Source of the DNA: Iris pallida
Taxonomy: Eukaryota > Streptophyta > Magnoliopsida > Asparagales > Iridaceae
Direction of reading: 5' to 3'
Assembly: GCA_029216955.1 (NCBI GenBank)
Contig: JANAVB010031417.1
Span: 22,207,881-22,271,880 of the forward strand
Length of the DNA stretch: 64,000 nt
Below the pieces are notes generated by a model that did not search any database, was not told the DNA's origin, and was given only the letters and a program-made list of their open reading frames with translations. Shown here in pieces: positions 36,438 to 46,018 of this stretch. The position numbers and the translations under genes are program-made. Position 1 is the first letter of the stretch; each line of letters begins with the position of its first letter.

Positions 36438-37826
36438 TCAGAATACCTTCAAGCCCATTTTACAAGCTGTGTCATCGACCAGCTGGCGCTTGAGGCCCTT
36501 GGTGAACGGATCCGCCAGGTTCTCCTGACTCCGAACATCAATCACTGCAATAACACCTCTCTTGATAAGATCGTGTACTGTCCTGTGCTTCAACCGCACA
36601 GTCCTCTTCTTCCCGTTGAAGAGGTCATTTAATGCCACCGTCGCAGTCGTCTGGTTGTCGCAGTATAGCGATATCGCCGGTATTTGTGCCCCAACCACTG
36701 GAAGATCATACATGAGCTCCCGAAGCCATTCTGCTTCATCGGCTGCGGTATCAAGTGCAAAGAACTCTGATTCCATGGATGACCGCAAGAGCATAGTCTG
36801 CTTCTTCAACTTCTATGATATAGCAGCTCCACCCATTATAAAAATGAATCCACCTGTGGACCTCTTGCTCTCCACCTCTGAGCACCAGCTGGCATCACTG
36901 AAGCCTTCCACTACCGGCGGATCTCCGCTGTAGTATAGTGCATATGTCTGAGTCTTCTTGAGATATTCCATCACCCGTTTCACAGCTTTCCAGTGTTCAG
37001 CACCTGGGTTACTCGTGAAACGACTCAGCATTCCTACGACAAAAGCTATGTCAGGCCTTGTGGCAGTAGTAGCATACATCAAACTTCCGATTACGCTTGC
37101 ATACTCCAGCTGTCTGACACTTTCCCCTGAATTAGGCTTCAGCTTCATATCACACCTATACGGCGTATCGATCCCAGGAAGATCCTGATACCCATAACGA
37201 GTGATTATTTTCTCAATATAATGAGACTGTGACAGCGCTAGTCCAGTGTCTGTCCGGATGATCTTGATCCCTAAGATCACATCAGCTTCCTCCAAGTTCT
37301 TCATACTGAACTTGCTCGAGATGAACCTCTTTGTCTCCGTGACAAAGCTCATATCCGTACCTAGGATAAGCATGTCGTCCACATACAGACAAACGATCAC
37401 ACCTCTTCCATCAGCGAACTTCGTCTAAATACACTTGTCCGTCTTGCTGACCATGTAGCCATTTGACCTTATAACCTTGTCAAATTTCTTATGTCACATC
37501 TTGGGAGCCTGTTTAAGACCGTACAAAGATTTTATCAACTTGTAGACTTTGTCTTCAAGACCCTTGACGATAAATCCCTCTGGTTGTTGCATATAAATCT
37601 CTTCGGTCAGCTCGCCATTTAGAAAAGTCGTTTTCACATCCATTTGATGTATCACCATCTTATGTATTGCTGCGAGAACAATCAACATTCTGATGGTAGT
37701 CATCCGGGCTACTAGAGCATACGTGTCAAAGTAGTCGATTTCCTGCTTCTGAGAAAACCCCTTGGCTACTAGCCTAGCCTTGAACTTGTCAATAGTTCCT
37801 TCTGCTTTCATCTTATTCTTGAAGAT
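36438..37826 (-). pseudogene. Copia-B reverse transcriptase-RNase H, four in-frame stops
   Basis: Continues the frame of the integrase ORF. Recognisable landmarks are [33 protein letters not shown], the catalytic YVDD within CLYVDDMLILGTD, the RPDIAFVVGMLSRF block, RNase H pieces VEGFSDASW and YCDNQTT, and the copia C-terminus ENLADPFTKGL. In-frame stops are TGA at 37827-37829 and 37494-37496, and TAG at 37425-37427 and 36813-36815. Three of the four stand where this family has tryptophan, a G-to-A type change. Domain order is protease, integrase, reverse transcriptase, RNase H, as in Ty1/copia. Confidence 0.87.
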
Positions 37827-38807
37827 TCATTTGCATCCGATGGGTTTTGCTCCTTCAGGAAGATCAACCAACACCCAAGTGTTATTGAAGGTGATGGATT
37901 CAATTTCATTGTCAATCGCCTCCCTCCAGAAAACTGCGTCTCTGGTCTTCATCACCTCATCATAGGTAAGCGAATCTGCTTCCACATGATAGGTGACAAA
38001 GTCACTTCCGAAGTCCTTCAGCCTCCTCATACGCTTAGCTGACAGCTCAGCTTGTTCTGGTTCAACCGTTGTTTCAACAACAATATCTTCTTGGACCACA
38101 TCTTCATTGAAGACTTCAGTTTCCTGCGCACCCTCATTGTTCTCTGGTACATCCGCAAGAACAACATTCTTGTGCCTTGTAAATTTGTCTTCAAAATATT
38201 CTGCGTCACGAGATTTAATGATATAATTTGACTCAATATCAAGAAATCTCTGAGCATCACTCTTCTCGGCATACCCCAAGAAGATCGTCTTAGTAGTCCT
38301 TGTTCCAAGCTTCTGAATCTTCAGATCTGGAAGCTTGACATATGCCAGACACCCCCACACTCGAATGACATTCAAGTTAGGTCTGACCTTGAACCAGAGT
38401 TCATGAGGAGTAACGTCTGAAGTTGCATGAGGCACTCTATTTAGAATAAAAGTGGCCGTCAATGCAGCTTCTCCCCAGTAGTACTTAGGAAGACCAGCAG
38501 TCAACAACATTAAGTTAATCATTTTTGTTAACGTTCTGTTCTTCCTCTCTGCTACTTTGTTTGATTGAGGAGAGTACGGAGCCGTAGTCTCATTGATAAT
38601 TCCATGTTCTTTGCAGAACGATGCGAATTCATGAGACCTGTACTCCCCACCTCGATCACTTCTTATTCTTTTGAGTTGTTGTCCAGTCTGCCGCTCAGCT
38701 TCGGCTCTGAACTCCTTAAACTTCTCGAATGCTTCGTCTTTAGCCTTCAGCAAGTAGACGAACACATACTTTGAGAAGTCATCGATGAAGGTTATGAAAT
38801 ACTTCAT
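37827..38807 (-). pseudogene. Copia-B integrase core and linker
   Basis: 326 codons, starting four bases inside the end of the preceding ORF, so a one-base frameshift separates them near 38805. Integrase motifs: YFITFIDDFSKY, RSDRGGEY, APYSPQSN, VAERKNRTL, YYWGEA and VWGCLAYV, then FLGYAEKS. The second catalytic Asp (RSDRGG) and the Glu (AERKN) are present; the first lies in HSDIC at the end of the upstream ORF. The C-terminal linker leads into the reverse transcriptase start (VLVDLPEGAKPIGCK) and ends at a TGA where Trp is expected. Confidence 0.88.
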
Positions 38808-40258
38808 CCCGACCTTTGTAGAGAACTTTTGAAGTTACAGATATCGGAGTGTACCAACTCCAGAAGATCTGTACTTCGATTAACCCGAGGAAAGGGTTTC
38901 CTTGTGATCTTTGTTTGAGCACAAACTTCACATTTCTCTACCTTACCCCTACACTTGGAGATAAGTCCTAGACTAGATATTCTGTTTATTCGTTTACAAT
39001 GAACATGTCCTAGCCTATTATGCCATAACTCAAGAGTATAAGCAGAAGGAGTGATTTTATTAATCACATTGGACTGATTTACAAGCTGAATTTTGAATAT
39101 TCCTTCGGTATAAAAAGCTTTTCCGAAATATGTTTCCTTGATAGACATCACCATCTGGCCAGCATTGATGTCCATCCTGAGGCCTGCATTGCAGAGTAGG
39201 CCTCTTGAGATCAGGTTCTTGGTGATAGCAGGTACGTGCTTCACGCCTTGAAGCGTCAGAGACTTCCCCGAAGTCAGCTTCAACACCACCGTCCCAATCT
39301 CGAGCACTTCAGCTTGTGCCTGGTTCGCCATCATAACCACTTCAGAAGTAGGTGTGTAGGTGGTGAACCACTCCTTACTGGAGCGGACATGGCAGGAGGC
39401 TCCAGTGTCTATCCACCAGTCAGAGTCAGTCCTTATTGCATCAACCTGCTCAATCATAGCAACAACGTCAGTGATCATAGATACCTTACTAGGCTCTCCT
39501 TGCTCTGATTGCTTGGTCTTTGCTTTGTATTCACTTTTGAAGTGGCCCTTCTTACCACACTTGAAATAAGGTATCTGAGACTTTGCCTTCTTTCGCTTGA
39601 AGGAAGTCCCCTTCACGTTCAGATTATTAGGGTCCTTCTTCTTGCTGTGGGAAGCCGCCTGCTTTCCCCTTGGTTCCTTGGTATGAACCAGATTGGCGTT
39701 AGCCAATTGCTTGGACAGTGCGTCCACCTTCAGTTGAGCCCGCATGTGGTCCTCAACAAAGATTTCCTGCAAGAGATCTTCAAGACTGATCTCTAGCTTC
39801 TTTCTATGCATATTTGCATAGAACTTACTCCACCCAGCGAGGAGCTTTGAGACAATCCCTCCAACAACAAACTTGTCGGGGAGGGGCATCGCCTCGTCTT
39901 CCAACTTTTGTCGCAGTTTCAGAAATTTCTTTACCTGCGGCAACATGGACTTCTCGTCCTCAAAGAGCCATTTGTGATATTTTTCAACCAGAAATATCTT
40001 GCTCCTGTTCTTGTCTTCTTCGTACAGTTTCTCCAAAGACTCCCATATATCTCTGGCAATTAGTTTTTTACTGTAAGATTCTGCTAGAGAATCCTTCATA
40101 GCATTCAGGATAAGCAGCCTACAAATGCTATTTTTCCTTCTCCACTTGGCCTGAAGTTTAGTAGCCGTAGTGATTGCAACAGCAGACCCAGTATCTAGAA
40201 CGGTAGGTTCCTCTTCAAGAAGCACGTGATTAACGTCTCTAAGTTGAAGAGTGAGATA
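38804..40258 (-). pseudogene. Copia-B gag (from codon 32), protease and integrase zinc finger
   Basis: About 485 codons. The gag capsid-type region carries ARDIWESLEKLY-, LVEKYHKW- and DEAMPLPDKF-like segments. The nucleocapsid knuckle (about residues 234-247 of this ORF) reads YFKCGKKGHFKSEY: both outer cysteines of the CX2CX4HX4C pattern are replaced by tyrosine, so zinc binding should be lost. The protease motif DWWIDTGASCHV follows at about 283. The pre-integrase zinc finger has WHNRLGHVH and CEVCAQTK. The frame ends at a TGA created by a frameshift just after LVHSDIC. The first three codons of the open frame (40259-40267) belong to CACTA-2. Confidence 0.88.
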
Positions 40259-40274
40259 CACTACCAAAATAAGT

Positions 40275-40545
40275 CATATCAGCGACGTATTTAGCGACTC
40301 CAAGAAAGAACGTCGCTAATTTTTGGGGGTTTAGCGACGTTTATCTATGACGTCGCTGTTTGTCGCCAACAGCGACTAATAGCGACGTCTAGCGGCTATA
40401 ATTTGTTAAATATGAATCTGCGTCGCAAGTTCGTCGGTACACGTCGCTGATATAGCGACGTGTAGTAACGCATTTTAAGCAGCGTCGTCGTTTATTAAAT
40501 ATCAGCGACCTTTAGCGACGACCGAGAAGGACGTCGCTAAATGTT
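40275..40545. repeat. Left subterminal repeats of CACTA-2
   Basis: TAGCGACGT, ACGTCGCTA and GTCGCTG words in both orientations, the same motif set as at 21600-21996 and 45425-45885. Presumed TnpA-type binding sites. Confidence 0.82.
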
Positions 40546-41972
40546 TCATATAGGCGGCGAGGGTTTCCTTTTCGATCATTCACAAATTTCCCCCCAATTT
40601 TTCGTGCGCTCCTCCTCCGCGATGCTCCTCCGGCGATTTCCCTCCTCCGTCCTCTTCCTCCGCGGCGCTCCTCCGACGATCTTCCTCCTCCGGCCTCCTC
40701 CTTCTCCTCCTCCTCCTTTCTCAGGTAGCTCCTCCTCAGGTAACTCTCCCCTGTCCCTGCTTCCCAGTTTCTTCTCGACTTCTAGCTCTCTCTCTCGCTT
40801 CTAGTTCGTGTCTACGAGAGCGTGGACTCGCTGCGGGGGACACGAGACTCACAGTGGACTCGCTGCGGGGGACACGAGAGCGTGGACTCGCTTTTAGTTC
40901 GTGTGACACCTATTTTGTTGGTTTGGACACGTCGTGTCCCACTGTGTGGACACGAGACTCACAGTGTGACACCTATATACTGATACCGGAAGTTTTTTGG
41001 GCATATCAACTGTCAATTTAATGTTTTGCTTGGATTCGAATTCTAATTTAGGGTTCGAGCCCTATTTACTGATACTGAAAGTTTTTTGGGCATTTTTAGG
41101 GTTTTGAAATGATGAATAAATTGACTAATAATTATTATCGAGCCCTATAAAATTTTAGCTATGTCACGAAGGATGGATACTAATCCTGTGAATGAGTTTT
41201 CTCCTAAGTATTCTCGACAGTTGAGTATGATTTAGCTCACTGACATTACTGAAATATGGAATGATTAGTGTAGGGTATGTTGGTCAGGTTTTGGCAGAGT
41301 TGGGATATGATAGTATGCATGTTATAATTAACAAGGAATGTTGTTGACACCAAATGTTGCGTGACATGTTACTTGAGTAACCTGGAATGTTTTACCTACT
41401 GAAACAAATGGTTTGGGCAAGGGCGTGTATAGGTTTGTCATCAGATGGTATGGGATTTTGCCTGCCAAGGTCTGAACAGCAGTCCAGGCTGCCTGCTTAG
41501 TTGAAAGTCTTAATTAGACTTTTTGTTTAATACCCTTTGACTGAATTAAGTTGACCTGAATACCATATTTTAAATTCTAAATCTAAGTTTGCCTGCTGTT
41601 CAATTCATGACAGGTTATCTTGTTAACAGTAAATGCCTTCCTTTTTAATATGTGTGAAACTCAGAGGTAGGATAAATCCAGTACAAATTAGGGACTGTCA
41701 TGTTCAGGCAGTTGGTACCAGTATTTAAGACTATTTTGATTTGTATAATTTAATGTTAAAGGGAGATAGGTAGGTCCTGTATGAGAGACTGGATACCTAG
41801 GTAGAAATACACCTACAGCCATTCGACTGGAGAGGTAGAATGTCAGGCATTTTAGAAAAATGGTGAGATACACCAAGTCAGACACTGTCCCTACAGCCAT
41901 TCGACTGGCGAGGTAGAAATCTATGTACGACATTTGCTATAAGGACTTTGCATTAATCTACGGTACGCCATC
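40546..41972 (+). other. CACTA-2 left interior; no intact gene
   Basis: 40541-40804 is CTCC-rich with an 87-codon low-complexity frame that may derive from a 5' untranslated region or first exon of a CACTA gene. 40810-40980 holds partly duplicated GTGGACTCGCTGCGGGGGACACGAG units. 41800-42000 holds three spaced copies of CAGCCATTCGACTGG(A/C)GAG. I recognise no protein. Confidence 0.4.
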
Positions 41973-42289
41973 GTGATCAGGACATAGTTCCTGCAGCCAT
42001 TCGACTGGCGAGACAGAAACTATGTAGCCGTAGATAAAGTTGACTGTCCTCCGACCCTCATCCTTCGGTAATGATGATACGACAACCTATCACTATATCT
42101 TATATAGTAGTAAATGATGTCTTAGTATTACATTATGTGAGTTCATCTTGATTCTGTTACATTCTTCAGATACTAGATACGATAATAACATATACTACAC
42201 CATATGTACAGAACATAGATGATTCACACTAATGTATGCTAGAATGAATCTTGGGTTGTGTTCTGAGCCATCCGTTCTCACACTTGGCA
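41973..42289 (+). repeat. Repeat A, intact copy, in CACTA-2
   Basis: 317 bp from GTGATCAGGACATAG to CTTGGCAA. Its left part recurs at 42807-42954 and its right part at 44955-45198. Together those two pieces make one further copy of A, split by the captured gene. Confidence 0.85.
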
Positions 42290-42409
42290 AAAAAATTGAA
42301 TTTTTTGTACTTTATCTGCTTTCGAAAATGTACTCAAATTACATGATGGTTCTTTTAGTTAGCTTGCTTATATTACAATTATATTATTTATGAATATCGA
42401 TCTTACCAG

Positions 42410-42682
42410 ATGGCACCCATGACCCGAGGAGCGGCACGTCGTTTGAGGGAAACAGTGAATGCTGAGGTGGCTCCTCCTACAGTTAAGGAGGAAGTGGCAC
42501 CGGTTGCTAGTGAGACCGGGAGTTCTATTCATCCAGCACCGGTAGCTAGTGAGATCGGGAGTTCTATTCATGCAGCACTTGCAAGGGACTACATCTCTCC
42601 TCACGCCAAAGATCTCGCTTTTTCGAGGTGGTTGCGTGATCGTATCACTGAGCGTTTGCGTGAGTTGCGTGGTTCTCATTAG
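42410..42682 (+). CDS. Hypothetical 90-aa ORF in CACTA-2, unknown function
   Basis: Starts ATG at 42410 just after a CTTACCAG that could be a splice acceptor, so it may be a terminal exon rather than a full gene. It has an internal near-duplication (PVASE, T or I, GSSIH). The rest is Arg/Glu-rich (FSRWLRDRITERLRELRG) and probably helical. No domain recognised. It lies between repeats A and A', so it may be a remnant of an earlier captured or CACTA-encoded gene. Confidence 0.35.
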   Translation: MAPMTRGAARRLRETVNAEVAPPTVKEEVAPVASETGSSIHPAPVASEIGSSIHAALARDYISPHAKDLAFSRWLRDRITERLRELRGSH

Positions 42683-42806
42683 CTATTAGTACTTATTTGT
42701 ATTGGACTATTTGTATTGGGTTGTTTTTGTATTAGACTATTTGTATTGGACTACATATATGAATTAGTACTGTGTCAATCTCTGGATTGTATTGGACTAC
42801 GACATG

Positions 42807-42954
42807 GTGATCAAGACATAGTCCCTGCAGCCATTCGACTGGCGAGACAGAAACTATGTAGCCGTAGATAAAGTTGACTGTCCTCCGACCCTCATCCCTC
42901 GGCAATGATGATACGACAACCTATCACTATATCTTATATAGTAGTAGATGATGT
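42807..42954 (+). repeat. Repeat A', left part, ending at the capture junction
   Basis: Matches 41973 onward and stops at GATGATGT (42954), where B3-like sequence starts. Its last 76 bp (42879-42954) recur at 44955-45030 on the far side of the captured block with two differences. Confidence 0.85.
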
Positions 42955-43700
42955 TTCTGACAGCATGGTGGTCTCCTTTGTCAAAGTATCCTTTGTCGTT
43001 CCAGATGGTATTCTTGAGGATGTTGAACATTTCGCCTTCCTTTAACGACCGTGCTGCCTTTCTCTTCGACGTCGTCGGCCTCACTTCATCTGCCCCCTTC
43101 CCTGTCTCTCTCGTTATGTCGCGAACCTCTTCCTCTATGCCATCAAAATCAGAATCCTCGACTCTCTTTCGCTTCTTGGATATTGACCCAGCTTCCAATC
43201 TCTCATTTCCCTCCGGGTCTACTCTACTCCCAATCTCTTTCTCTTTTATACACGGATCTACAGAATCAATACCATCCAAGGAAGGCAAAACTGAATCAGC
43301 ATTGTCTTCCGGATCGTCCTCATCAAGGCATAACGGGCTGCTCAGCGTGCCCAGCTTCTTCAACTTCTCGCTGGCTGCAGAGTCGAAATGGGAACGGGTC
43401 CTCTTTGCCGACCTCGAGCTCTGACTCGCACTCGTCACCTCGCTACCGATTTTCTCTCCTCTTCTGACGCGGGTCATAAGAAAAGAAATTTCGTACCTCT
43501 TCTTCACATAAACATCATTGCCGCCTTGTACTCGAGCCTCCTCGGCTGTGACGCTATCCAACTTCTCGGTGCCTACATTGTTACTCGAATCTCCCCTTCG
43601 ACTCGTATCGTCCTCTTCTTCGCCTGTGCTTTCACTCCCTGTCTTGCAATCATCTGCTATCACCGTCGACTCATTCGACTCCTTCTCCGATGACTCCGAG
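42955..43700 (-). pseudogene. Captured B3-like gene fragment, acidic/linker part, minus-sense copy
   Basis: Read on the minus strand from about 43695 down, the frame encodes Ser/Glu-rich acidic sequence (EEEDDTSRR), VYVKKRYEISFLMTRV, KRTRSHFDSAASEKLKK, LCLDEDDPEDNAD, KKRKRVEDSD (nuclear-signal-like) and ends in NDKGYFDKGDHHAVRN. The open frame spans 42854-43894, but residues from 43895 down to about 43700 are the antisense of the facing copy, and those below 42955 are CACTA sequence. Only the middle is gene-like. Bases 42955-43295 are single copy; 43296-43695 is the left arm of inverted repeat 1. With the adjoining B3 piece, the source is probably the linker of a REM-type B3 protein. Confidence 0.6.
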
Positions 43701-44118
43701 GAGGAGGAGAAGGAGAAAGACTCGGAGAAGGAGTCGAATGAGTCGGCGGTGATAGCAGATGATTGTAAGATAGGGAGCGAAAAGACAGGCGAAGAAGAGG
43801 ACGATACGAGTCGAAGGGAAGATTCGAGTGACAATGTAGGCACCGAGAAGTTGGATAGCGTCACAGATAAGGAGGCTCGAGTACAAGACGACAATGATGT
43901 TTATGTGAAGAAGAGGTACGAAATTTCTTTTCTTATGACCCGCATCAGAGGAGGAGAGAAAACCGGTAGCGAGGCGACGAGTGCGAGTCAGAGCTCCGGA
44001 CCGGCAAAGAGGACCCGTTCCCATTTTGATTCTGCAGCCAGCGAGAAGTTGAAGAAGCTGGGCACGCTGAGCAGCCCGTTATGCCTTGATGAGGACGATC
44101 CGGAAGACAATGCTGATC
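43296..44118. repeat. Inverted repeat 1 of the captured gene (arms about 400 bp)
   Basis: Left arm about 43296-43695, right arm about 43700-44118, meeting in CTCGGAG/CTCCGA-rich sequence near 43690-43720. I counted about 14 differences over 260 aligned positions, so near 95% identity. Both arms stay open in the same protein frame (KKRYEISFLMTR is readable on each strand). Confidence 0.88.
43700..44118 (+). pseudogene. Captured B3-like gene fragment, acidic/linker part, plus-sense copy
   Basis: Plus-strand counterpart of the arm at 43296-43695: DSEKESNESAVIADD, EEEDDTSRRED, VYVKKRYEISFLMTRI, KRTRSHFDSAASEKLKKLG, LCLDEDDPEDNAD. The 225-codon open frame at 43518-44195 begins in antisense of the other arm and runs past the repeat into unrelated sequence, so it is not a real gene boundary. 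The two arms differ by replacements such as RVRRGEK versus RIRGGEK. Confidence 0.6.
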
Positions 44119-44489
44119 AAGCATCTTCCTTCTCCTCTCCTCCACCATGGCTCTGGACCCATCTGCTCCTTCCTACTTTCCTTCTTCTTATTTGACTCTC
44201 TCAGCCACATATGATATCCACCTCAAGTGTAGAGTCGGAAGAGAAGAAGTGGACAGGAAGAGGAGGGTAAGCAGCACAGCCGGCGGCATGACCCGGAGGA
44301 AGTACAGATATTTTCTTCAAATTCGTAGGAGAACTATAAGGATATATGTTTTCACAATATGTCACCTTGTCAAAGACCCTTAATGTGAATATCATGTTAC
44401 CGCGGTGTCGGAAGACTAATATGTCATAATTTTTTAAGCCGTGTGTTTTGACATAATCCTCCCAACTCTTTCCTCCTATGTAGTAATCT
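44119..44489 (-). pseudogene. Captured B3 domain fragment, minus-sense copy
   Basis: The minus-strand frame (44201-44539) contains YYIGGKSWEDYVKTHGL, NYDILVFRHRGNM and FTLRVFDKV. This fits the second half of a plant B3 DNA-binding domain: a W/F-x-x-(F/Y)V helix, GD- or YD-ILVF strand, then F-x-V-x-x-(F/I)D. The first strands of the domain are missing, so it is a partial exon. In B3/REM transcription factors this domain binds DNA in the nucleus; here it is only a fragment. Left arm of inverted repeat 2. Confidence 0.65.
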
Positions 44490-44494
44490 TGCAT

Positions 44495-44872
44495 TACTAC
44501 ATAGCAGGAAAAAGTTTGGAGAATTATGTCAAAACACATGGCTTAGAAAATTATGACATATTAGTCTTCCGACACCGTGGTAACATGGTTGTCACATTAA
44601 GGGTCTTTGACAAGGTGATATGTTGTGAAAAGATATATCCTTATAGCTCTCCTATGGATGTTGAAGAAAACCTCTGTACTTCCTCCGAGTCATGTCACCG
44701 GCTGTGCTACTTTCCCCTCCTCTTTATGCCCACTTCTTCTCTTCCGATTCTACACTTGAGGTGGATATCATATGTGGCTGAGAGAGTCAAATAAGAAGAA
44801 GGGAAGTAGGGAGGAGCAGATGGATCCAGAGCCATGATGAAGGAGAGGAGAAGGAAGATGCTTGATCAGAAC
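44495..44872 (+). pseudogene. Captured B3 domain fragment, plus-sense copy
   Basis: The plus frame (44441-44794) reads YYIAGKSLENYVKTHGL, NYDILVFRHRGNM, TLRVFDKV, then a Ser/Pro-rich tail. It is the facing copy of 44119-44489 with amino-acid differences (W to L in the helix, ENIYP versus EKIYP). The first residues come from the other arm. Confidence 0.63.
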
Positions 44873-44954
44873 TTGAGGTAGAAAAGTTGTTACGTTGATA
44901 GCGTGAGAGAGGGAGGGAAGTGGCTGCATGCCTTTGGCTCACTCGAGCGGTATT

Positions 44955-45198
44955 TGTCCTCCGACCCTCATTCCTCGACAATGATGATACGACAACCTAT
45001 CACTATATCTTATATAGTAGTAGATGATGTCTTAGTATTACATTATGTGAGTTCATCTTGATTCTGTTACATTTTTTAGATACTAGATACGATAAGAACA
45101 TATACTACACCATATGTACAGAACATAGATGATTCACACTAATGTATGCTAGAATAAATTTTGGGTTGTGTTCTGCCATTCGTTTCCATACTTGGCAA
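44955..45198 (+). repeat. Repeat A'', right part, resuming after the capture
   Basis: Starts TGTCCTCCGACC (44955), repeats the 76 bp that end repeat A' and then continues as repeat A to CTTGGCAA. It marks the right junction of the captured block. Confidence 0.85.
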
Positions 45199-45424
45199 TT
45201 AAGTTGTGGACCATTATGTTTGACATTGTTGTTACAAATTTTCATATATCTGTGTTGATTGATGAGATTGTGTTTCAAATGTGTTCGTGATTGTGTGTAT
45301 CTGTGTTGTTTGATACTGTGTTCGTGATACACACCATCGTTGTTGTAACAAATGGTGTAGGGGATGCTGCAAATGCTACAAATACTGCAGGGGATGCTGC
45401 AAATGCTGTATTTTTTTCAATATT

Positions 45425-45885
45425 AGCGACGTTCAGCGACTCTCAGCGACGTTCAGCGACGAAGGTAACGTCGCTAAGTAAGTATCACAACGTCGCTAAC
45501 TGTGATGAATACCGTCGCTGATCGTCACTACATGTCGATACGTAAGACGTCGCTAGACGTCGCTATAGGTCGGTACTATAGCGACGTAACAAAGTCGCAG
45601 AACGTCGCCATTTGCCTCTCAAGCCAGGTCAGCATCGATGCATATCAAGTCGCTCAACGTCGCTAGGTTGCGTCGGTAAATGATGACATTTTACGTCGCT
45701 CGTAGTCGCTGAATTCGCGACGTATCCGCGTCGCTGAGTGTCGTCGCAATAGCGACGTATTGCGACGTTTTGTTGTTTAGCGACTAGGTTAATCGCGACG
45801 TGCAAACGTCGCTAAATACGTCGCTAATCGATATTAGCGACGTATTTTCCCTATTTAGCGACGTCCTGTGGCGTCGCTGATTTGA
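45425..45885. repeat. Right subterminal repeats of CACTA-2
   Basis: Very dense AGCGACGT, ACGTCGCT and GTCGCTA words in both orientations, ending next to the ATTTTAGTAGTG terminus. Same motif family as CACTA-1. Confidence 0.87.
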
Positions 45886-45900
45886 CAGATTTTAGTAGTG

Positions 45901-45996
45901 ATAAACCTTCCTCTTCCAAACTTGATAATGCTCTCCATCAAACTTTTCTAACTTACAAAAGTCAGTATTGAGGAGTGAAGCATTAACGTTTTCCAT
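45901..45996 (-). pseudogene. Copia-B gag, first 32 codons
   Basis: ATG at 45996-45994 on the minus strand opens MENVNAS, then KLEKFDGEHYQVWKRKVY, the typical N-terminus of a copia gag (a DGxNYxxWK-type pattern). The frame runs straight to the CACTA-2 insertion and continues at 40258. The leader to the LTR is only 22 nt, with ATCTCAAAGC directly after the LTR in place of a canonical initiator-Met primer site. Confidence 0.87.
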
Positions 45997-46018
45997 CGTA
46001 GCAATAAAGCTTTGAGAT

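Larger units (their letters stand above)
44119..44872. repeat. Inverted repeat 2 of the captured gene (arms about 375 bp, tiny loop)
   Basis: AAGCATCTTCCTTCTCC at 44118 pairs with GGAGAAGGAAGATGCTT ending near 44868. The arms meet at GTAGTAATCTTGCATTACTAC (about 44481-44501), so the loop is only a few bases. Identity by eye is around 88-90%. Together with repeat 1 it makes two consecutive hairpins. Confidence 0.87.
40259..45900 (+). mobile_element. CACTA-2: complete non-autonomous CACTA transposon with captured B3-like gene (5642 bp)
   Basis: Left end CACTACCAAAAT (40259), right end ATTTTAGTAGTG (45900), flanked on both sides by ATA (40256-40258 and 45901-45903), the 3-bp target duplication typical of CACTA elements. 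The Copia-B gag frame continues exactly across it (MENVNAS...KVY, then LTLQLRD). AGCGACGT-type repeats fill both subterminal regions (40275-40545 and 45425-45885). No TNP2 or Transposase_24 sequence is present, so it must use transposase in trans. Inside are a 317-bp segment present in three versions (41973-42289, 42807-42954, 44955-45198), a small ORF (42410-42682) and 2.0 kb of inverted B3-like gene sequence (42955-44954). Orientation is arbitrary. Confidence 0.9.

Noticed and set aside
42854..43894. 346-codon minus ORF as a complete gene
   Set aside because: Its beginning is antisense of the facing repeat arm and its end is CACTA repeat A'. Only the central part is gene-derived.
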